The notes below the pieces were generated by a model that worked only from the letters and a program-made list of their open reading frames with translations, searched no databases and had not been told where the DNA came from. Shown here in pieces: positions 58,138 through 64,000 of a stretch of DNA of 64,000 nt. Source of the stretch: Ehretia macrophylla (lineage: Eukaryota > Streptophyta > Magnoliopsida > Boraginales > Ehretiaceae); NCBI GenBank assembly GCA_037974665.1, contig CM075770.1:59345850-59409849 (forward strand), read 5' to 3'. Position 1 is the stretch's first letter. Each line of letters starts with the position of its first letter. A program made the translations under genes and the position numbers.

Positions 58138-58255
58138 GGGGTGCAACACGAGGACTTCCCTGGGAGTCACCCATCCTAGTTCTACTCTTGCCCAAGAACG
58201 CTTAATTTCGGAGTTCTGATGGGATCCGGGGCATTAGTACTGGATGATCGCAACC
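58138..58255 (-). rRNA. 5S rRNA gene copy 47 (1-nt deletion)
   Basis: 118 nt; A13 is missing. Changes: G3T, C18T, A27C, G51A, G60T, G68A, T76A, C92T, T96A. Shares G3T and spacer variants with copy 0. Confidence 0.92.
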
Positions 58256-58813
58256 ATCATGTTGAGGGCACAATTCATTTATGTGTTAACGGTTCACAGA
58301 CGCAACCTAGAGAGATGGCTCATTCAGAAGGCCCAATGGGCTTAACGACAACCCATCCGCTTCAACAACGCAGCATCCTCGCAAGACATGATATCAACAC
58401 GTTGTAGGGCCCACTAATGTCCCGCGAGTAAGGTTGTGGTCCTTTTAACAGGTCACGACGTACCATCCGAGACGAAAAAACATAGCAAAAAAAGAAAAGT
58501 GGTCCGAAACTGATGAAAACGTTCGATTTTGGGCTCCAAAAAGGGCACAACGAGCAAGCTAGCTACCCCCGTGATAGAGCTCTCGGAGAGCTTTGCAACG
58601 ATATGCTGTGCGCCGCGTAACTCCTTACGGTTCAAAAGTTATGGGTACCAGTGCCGAAGAGACCTGGTCACAAGCCCTACGCCCTTGGTTTGCTAGCCCA
58701 GCCTCCACGTGAAGCGAAGTTGTCTTGCCCAAGGTGCCGTGGGATTCGATAATAGAAATGTCGCGGATAAAGTATCTTGGCAACCCTAACCGGAGCAAAA
58801 AGAAGTGAAAAGG

Positions 58814-58932
58814 GGCGTGTAACAAGAGGACTTCCCTAGGGGTCACCCATACTAGCACTACTCTCTCCCAAGCACGCTTAATTTCAGAGTTCTGATGGGA
58901 TCCGGTGCATTAGTACTGGTCTTATCACACCT
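58814..58932 (-). rRNA. 5S rRNA gene copy 48, degenerate
   Basis: Full length, 15 changes: G1A, C6T, C10A, T12G, C18T, C47T, G51A, C67A, A77G, G82T, C95T, T96A, G108T, G113A, C117G. Partner of copy 1, with the same CATAATGG upstream motif. Confidence 0.91.
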
Positions 58933-59490
58933 GTCATGTTGAGGGCATAATTCCATTATGTGTTAACGCTTCACAGTCCTAGCCTAGAGAGATAGCCCAT
59001 TCAGAAGGCCCAATGGGCTGAACGACAACCCATCCGCTTCAACAACGCAGCATCCTTGCAAGACGTGATATCGATGCGTTGTAGGGCCCTCTAATGTCCC
59101 ATGAGTAAGGTTGTCTTCCTTTTAACATCTCACGACGTACGATCCGGGACCGAAAAACATAGCAAAAGACAAAAAGTTGCCCGAAACTGATGAAAATGTT
59201 CAATTTTTGGCAACAAAAAGGGCACCGCGAGCAACCTAGCTGACCCCGTCGTAGAGCCCTCGGAGAGCTTTACAACTGTATGTTGTGCGCCGCGTAACTC
59301 CTTACGGATCAAAAGTTATGGGCACCCGAGCGACGGATACCTGGTCACAAGCCCTACACCCTCAGTTTGCTGGCCCAACATCCACATGAAGAGAACTTGT
59401 CTGGCCCAAGTTGTCATGGGATTCTATAATAGAAATGGGGTGGATAAAGTATCTTGGCAACCATAACAGGAGCAAAAAAAATTGAAAAGA

Positions 59491-59609
59491 GGGGTGCAAC
59501 AGGAGGACTTCCCAGGGGGTTACCCATCCTGGTACTATTCTCGCCCAAGCACGCTTAACTTCATAGTTCCGATGGGATCCGGTGCATTTCTGCTGGTATG
59601 ATCGCACCC
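59491..59609 (-). rRNA. 5S rRNA gene copy 49
   Basis: Full length. Changes: C20G, T21A, A40G, C46A, C47T, G72A, T79C, G89A, G108C. Partner of copy 2. Confidence 0.93.
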
Positions 59610-60168
59610 GTCATGTTGAGGGCACAATTCCTTTATGTGTTAACGGTTCACAGTCCCAGCCTAGAGAGATGGCCCATTCAGAAGGCCCAATGGGCTAAAC
59701 AACAACCCATTCGCTTCAACAACGCAGCATCCTCGCAAGACGTGATATCGATGCATTGTAGGGCCCTCTAATGTCCCGCGAGTATGGTTGTCGTCCTTTT
59801 AACAGCTCATAACGTATGATCTGGGATGGAAAGACATAGCAAAAGAAGAAAAGTGGCCCGAAAACTGATGAGAACATTCGATTTTGGGCTCCAAAAAGGG
59901 CACAACGAGCAAGCTAGCTGCCCCCATCGTAGAGCACTCAGAGAGCTTTGCAACGGTAAGCTGTGCGCCGTGTAACTCCTTACAGATCAAAAGTTATGGG
60001 CACCGGAGCGACGGAGACTTGGTCACAAGCGCTACGCCTTCGGTTTGCTGGCCCAGCCTCCACGTGAAGCGAAGTTGTCTTGCCCAAGGTGCCGTGGGAT
60101 TCGATAATAGAAATATGGTGGATAAAGTATCTTGGCAACCATAACTGGAGCAAAAAAAAATTAAAAGG

Positions 60169-60287
60169 CGGGTGCAACACGAGGACTTCCCAAAGCGTCA
60201 CCCACCCTAGTACTATTCTCGACCAAGCACGCTTAATTTCGGAGTTCTGATGGGAGCCAGTGCATTAGTGCTGGTATGATCGCACCC
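60169..60287 (-). rRNA. 5S rRNA gene copy 50
   Basis: Full length. Changes: C29T, A32C, G51A, G66T, G72A, A83G, C92G, C94T, C95T, C119G. Partner of copy 3. Confidence 0.93.
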
Positions 60288-60846
60288 GTCATGTTGACGG
60301 CACAATTCCTTTTTGTGTTAACGGTTCATAGACCCAGCCTAGAGAGATGGCCCATTCAAAAGGCCCAATGGGCTTAACGACAACCTATCTGCTTCAACAA
60401 CGTAGCATCCTCGCAAGACGTGATATCGACGCGTTGTAGGGCCCTCTAATGTCCCTCGAGTAAGGTTGTCGTCCATTTGACAGCACACGACGTACGATAC
60501 GGGACATAAAAACATAGCAAAATAAGAAAAGTGGCCCGAAACTTATGAAAACAATCGATTTTGGGCTCCAAAAACTAGCACAGCGAGCAAGCTAGCTGCC
60601 CCCGTCGTAGAGCTCTCGGAGAGCTTTGCAACGGTATGCTGTGTGCCGCGTTACTCCTTACAGATCAAAAGTTATGGGCACCGGAGCGACGGAGACCTGG
60701 TCACAAGCCTTACGTCCTCAGTTTACTGGCCCAACCTCCACGTGAAGTGAAATGGTCTTGCCCAAGGTGCCGTGGGATTCGATAATCGAAATGTGGCGGA
60801 TAGAGTATCTTGGCAGCCCTAACCGAAGCAAAAAAAAGTGAAAATG

Positions 60847-60965
60847 GGGGTTTAACACGAGGACTTCCCAGGGGGTCACCCATCCTAGTACTACTCTCGC
60901 CCAAGCACACTTAACTTCAGAGTTCGGATGGGATCCGGTGCATTAGTGCTGGTATGATCGCACCC
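60847..60965 (-). rRNA. 5S rRNA gene copy 51
   Basis: Full length. Changes: A40C, C47T, C57T, G113A, C114A. Partner of copy 4. Confidence 0.94.
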
Positions 60966-61522
60966 GTCATGTTGAGGGCACAATTCCTCTATGTGTTAAT
61001 GGCTCACAGTCCCAGCCTAGAGAGATGGCCCATTCAAAAGGCCCAATGGGCTTAACGACAACCCATCCGCTTCAACAATGTTGCATCCTCGCAAGACGTG
61101 ATATCGACGAGTTGTAGGGCCATCTAATGTCCCGCGAAAAAGGTTGTCGTCCTTTTAACAGCGCACGACGTACGATCCGGGACGGAAAAACATAGCAAAA
61201 GAAGAAAAGTGGCCCAAAACTGTTGAAAACGTTCGATTTTTGGCCCCAAAAAAGGCACTATGAGCAACCTAGCTGCCCCCGTTGCAGAGCTCTCAGAGAG
61301 CTTTACAACTGTATGTTGTGCACCACGAAACTCCTTACGGATCAAAAGTTATGGGCACCGAAGTGACGGAGACCTGGTCACAAGCCCTACGCCCTCGTTT
61401 GCTGGCCCAGCCTCCACGTGAAGCGAAGTTGTCTTGCCCAAGGTGCCGTGGGATTCGATAATAGAAATGTGGTGGAGAAAGTTTCTTGGCAACCCTAATC
61501 GGAGCAAAAAAAGTTTAAAATA

Positions 61523-61641
61523 GGGGTACAACACGAGGACTTCCTAGGGAGTCACCCATCCTAGTACTAATCTCACCCAAGGACGCTTAATTGCGGAGTT
61601 CTGATGGGATCTAGTGCATTAGTGCTAGTATGATCGCAACC
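61523..61641 (-). rRNA. 5S rRNA gene copy 52, degenerate
   Basis: Full length, 12 changes: G3T, C15T, C29T, G30A, A49C, G51A, G60C, C67T, G72T, C92T, G97A, C114T. Partner of copy 6. Confidence 0.92.
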
Positions 61642-62199
61642 GTCATGTTGAGGACACAATTCCTTTATGAGTTAACGGTTCACAGTCGCAACCTAGAATG
61701 ATGGCCCATTCAGAAAGCCCAATGGGCTTAATGACAACCCATCCACTTCAACAATGCAGCATCCTCGCAAGACGTGATCTCAACGCATTGTAGGGCCCTC
61801 TAATGTCCCGCGAGGAAGGTTGTGGTCCTTTTAACAGCTAACAACGTACGATCCGGGATGGAAAAACATAGCAAAAGAAAAAAAGTGGCCCAAAACTGAT
61901 GAAAAAGTTCGATTTTGGGCTCCAAAAAGGACACAGCGTGCAAGCTAGCTGCCCCCGTTGTAGAGCTCCCAGAGAGCTTTGCAACGATTTGTTGTACACC
62001 GCGTAACTCCTTACGGATCAAAAGTTATGGGAATCGGAGCGACGGAGGCCTGGTCACAAGCCCTACACCCTCGATTTGCTGGCCCAGCCTCCACGTGAAG
62101 CGAAGTTGTCCTGCCCAAGGTTACGCGGGATTCGATAATAGAAATGTGGTGGATAAAGTAACTTGGCAATCCTAACCGGAGCAAAAAAAAGAGAAAAGG

Positions 62200-62318
62200 G
62201 GGGTATAACACGAGGACTTCGCTGGGGTTCACGCATATTAGTACTACTCTCACCCAAGCACGCTTAATTTCAGAGTTTTGATGGGATCCAGTGCATTAGT
62301 GCTGGTATGATCGCACCC
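62200..62318 (-). rRNA. 5S rRNA gene copy 53, degenerate
   Basis: Full length, 13 changes: C29T, G41A, C47T, G51A, C67T, G81A, G82T, G86C, C91A, T96A, G98C, G113A, C114T. Box C is badly hit. Partner of copy 7. Confidence 0.92.
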
Positions 62319-62874
62319 GTCATGTTGAGGGCACAATTCCATTATGAGTTAACAGTTCATAGTCCCAGCCTAGAAAGATAGCCCATTCAGAAAGCCCAAT
62401 GGGCTTAACGACAACCCATCCGCTTCAACAACGTAGCATCCTCGCAAGATGTCATATCGACGTATTGTAGGGCTCTCTAATGTCCCGCGAGCAAGGTTGT
62501 CGTCCTTTTAACAGCTCACGACGTACGATCCGGGATGGAAAAACAGAGCAAAAGAAGAAAAGTGGCCTGAAACTGATGAAAACGTTCGAGTTTGGGCTCC
62601 AAAAAGGGCACATCGAGCAAGCTGGCTGCCCCCGTCATAGAGCTCATGGAGAGCTTTCAACGGTATGCTATGCGCTACGTAACTCCTTACGGATCAAAAG
62701 TTATGGGCACCGGAGCAACGGAGACCATGTCACAAGCCCTACGCCCTCGGTTTGCTAGCCCAGCCTCCACGTGAAGCGAAGTTGTCTTGCCCAAGGGTCC
62801 GTGGGATTCGATAATAGAAATGTGGTGGATAACGTATCTTGGCAACCGTAACCGGAGCAAAAAAATTAAAAAAG

Positions 62875-62993
62875 GGGGTGCAACACGAGGACTTCCCAGG
62901 GAGTTACCCATCCTAGTACTACTCTCGCCCAAGCACGCTTAATTTCGGAGTTCTGATGGGATCCGATGCATTAGTGCTAGTATGATCGCTCCT
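62875..62993 (-). rRNA. 5S rRNA gene copy 54
   Basis: Full length. Changes: G1A, T4A, C15T, C28T, G51A, G89A, C92T. Partner of copy 8. Confidence 0.94.
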
Positions 62994-63462
62994 GTCATGT
63001 TGAGGGCACAATTCCTTTATGTGTTAACGGTTCATAGCCGCAGCCTAGAGAGATGGCCGATTCAAAAGACCCAATGGGCTTAACGACAACCCATCCGCTT
63101 CAACAACGCAGAATCCTCGCAAGACATGATATCGATGCATTGTAGGGCCCTCTAATGTCCCGCGAGTAACGTTGTCGTCCTTTTAATAGCTCACGACGTA
63201 CGATCCAGGACGGAAAAACATAGCAAAAGAATAAAAGAGGCCCGAAGCTGATGAAAACGTTCGATTAAGGGCTCCAAAAAAGGTATAGCAAGCAAGCTAG
63301 CTGCCCCCGTCTTAGAGCTCTCGGAGAGCTTTGCAACGGTATGCTGTGCGCCGCGTAACTCCTTACGGATCAAAAGTTATGGGCACCGGAAAGACGGACA
63401 CCTGGTCACAAGCCCTACGCCCTCGGTTTGCTGGCCCAGCCTCCACGTGAAGCGAAGTTGTC

Positions 63463-63485
63463 TTGCCCAAAGTATCTTAGAAACC
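63463..63485. other. 38-bp spacer deletion junction
   Basis: CTTGCCCAA is followed directly by AGTATCTT; the 38 bases holding GGTGCCGTGGGATTCG are missing. Explains the 639-bp unit. Confidence 0.85.
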
Positions 63486-63513
63486 CTACCTGGAGCAAAA
63501 AAAATTGAAAATA

Positions 63514-63632
63514 GGGGTGCAACACGAGCACTTTCTAGGTGCACACCCATCCTTGTACTACTCCCGCCCAAGCCTGCTTAACTTCGGAGTTCTGATGGGA
63601 TCCGGTGCATTAGTGCTGGTATGATCGCACCC
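63514..63632 (-). rRNA. 5S rRNA gene copy 55
   Basis: Full length. Changes: G58A, T59G, A69G, T79A, A90T, C91G, C93A, G97A, G99A, C104G; all lie in the 3' half, and the 5' half equals the majority. Its terminator-side spacer lost 38 bp. Confidence 0.93.
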
Positions 63633-64000
63633 GTCATGTTGAGGGCACAATTCCTTTATGTGTTAACGGTTCACAGTCCCAGCCAAGAGAGATGGCCCAT
63701 TCAGAAGGCCCAATGGGCTTAACGACAACCCATCTGCTTGAACAACGCAGCATCCTCGCAGGACATGATATCGACGCATTGTAGGGCCCTCTAATGTCCC
63801 GCGAGTAAGGTTGTCGTCCTTTTAACAGCTCACGACGTACGATCCGGGACGAAAAAACATAGCAAAAAAAGTGGCCCGAAAACTGATGAAAACGTTTGAT
63901 TTTTAGCTACAAAAAGGGCACAGCGAGCAAGCTTGCTGCCCCCGTCATAAAGCTCTCGGAGTGCTTTGCAACGGTATGATGTGCGCCGCGTAACTCCTTA

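Larger units (their letters stand above)
46068..64000 (-). repeat. 5S rDNA tandem array, right block (copies 29-55)
   Basis: Twenty-seven gene copies, all minus strand, running to the window edge; 63633-64000 is spacer leading to the next gene outside the window. Three units are clearly short: 608 bp (copy 42 to 43), 645 bp (43 to 44) and 639 bp (54 to 55). Each is explained by one spacer deletion. The right part of the block matches the left end of the window copy by copy. Confidence 0.95.

Noticed and set aside
18551-62175. Recurring 86-codon plus-strand frame in the spacers (starts MGSKKGTASKL or similar, ends VSWQP)
   Set aside because: It is the same spacer read many times. Numerous units break it by stops or indels, codon changes look random, and it has no family resemblance. 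An array of 5S genes gives repeated chance frames.
423-63571. Recurring 60-81-codon minus-strand frames that end within or cross the 5S gene
   Set aside because: They are the 5S gene and its flank translated in sense (for example peptide MGESSTRMGD from the gene itself). A Pol III RNA gene explains the sequence.
1-64000. Cassandra-type TRIM elements, which carry 5S sequence in their LTRs
   Set aside because: The 5S units are head-to-tail at 676 bp with promoter and terminator, and show no TRIM-type primer site or polypurine tract between them. The retrotransposons lie inside the array and do not carry the 5S.
1-64000. CRISPR-like or satellite repeat
   Set aside because: Unit length, the 5S gene itself and Pol III signals identify ribosomal DNA.
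1-64000. Naming the species
   Set aside because: 5S genes and Tekay-like elements occur across seed plants; nothing here is diagnostic without a database search.

Overview
The window is plant nuclear DNA. It is a long tandem array of 5S ribosomal RNA genes into which three related LTR retrotransposon insertions have been placed. The 5S genes are recognised directly: 119-nt blocks that read, on the minus strand, from GGGTGCGATCATACC to TGTTGCACCCC. Each is followed by a T-run terminator and preceded by the TATA-like, GC and C(-1) positions typical of plant 5S genes. I count 56 gene copies (numbered 0 to 55 here): one cut by the left edge, 54 of full length (two with a 1-nt deletion), and one split by a retrotransposon. 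All point the same way. The usual unit is 673-678 bp: 119 bp of gene plus about 557 bp of spacer. The species cannot be named from this sequence.

Layout: 5S units 1-6953; element A, 6954-17750, a minus-strand LTR element with two LTRs of about 3.97 kb and a 2.86-kb internal part without coding capacity; 5S units 17751-20397; element B, 20398-24198, a solo LTR; 5S units 24199-34131; element C, 34132-46067, a decayed Ty3/gypsy chromovirus with 3.58-kb LTRs and a recognisable gag-protease-RT-RNase H-integrase-chromodomain region; 5S units 46068-64000. Each insertion is flanked by 5-bp target duplications (AGGGC, TAACG, GGTGC/AGTGC). When the element and one duplication are subtracted, the interrupted unit returns to 676-677 bp, so the insertions are simple and the array phase is undisturbed.

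The three elements share homologous LTRs. A and C also share the primer-binding site (initiator tRNA-Met type) and the polypurine tract with its upstream flank. A therefore looks like a non-autonomous derivative that could have been mobilised by proteins of C-type relatives. C itself is dead: six in-frame stops, one frameshift and a lost RNase H aspartate.

The 5S copies are diverged. By hand alignment each full-length copy differs from the array majority at 2 to 18 positions (mean about 8 of 119), mostly C/T and G/A changes. A substitution in the internal promoter (RNA position 51, G to A) is present in 33 of 56 copies. Shared rare variants show that blocks of several units were duplicated within the array, including a block at the left end matched in order by one about 58 kb away. 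This looks like a decaying, probably heterochromatic 5S locus rather than the homogenised active one. That last point is inference. Every open reading frame in the spacers is best explained as chance.
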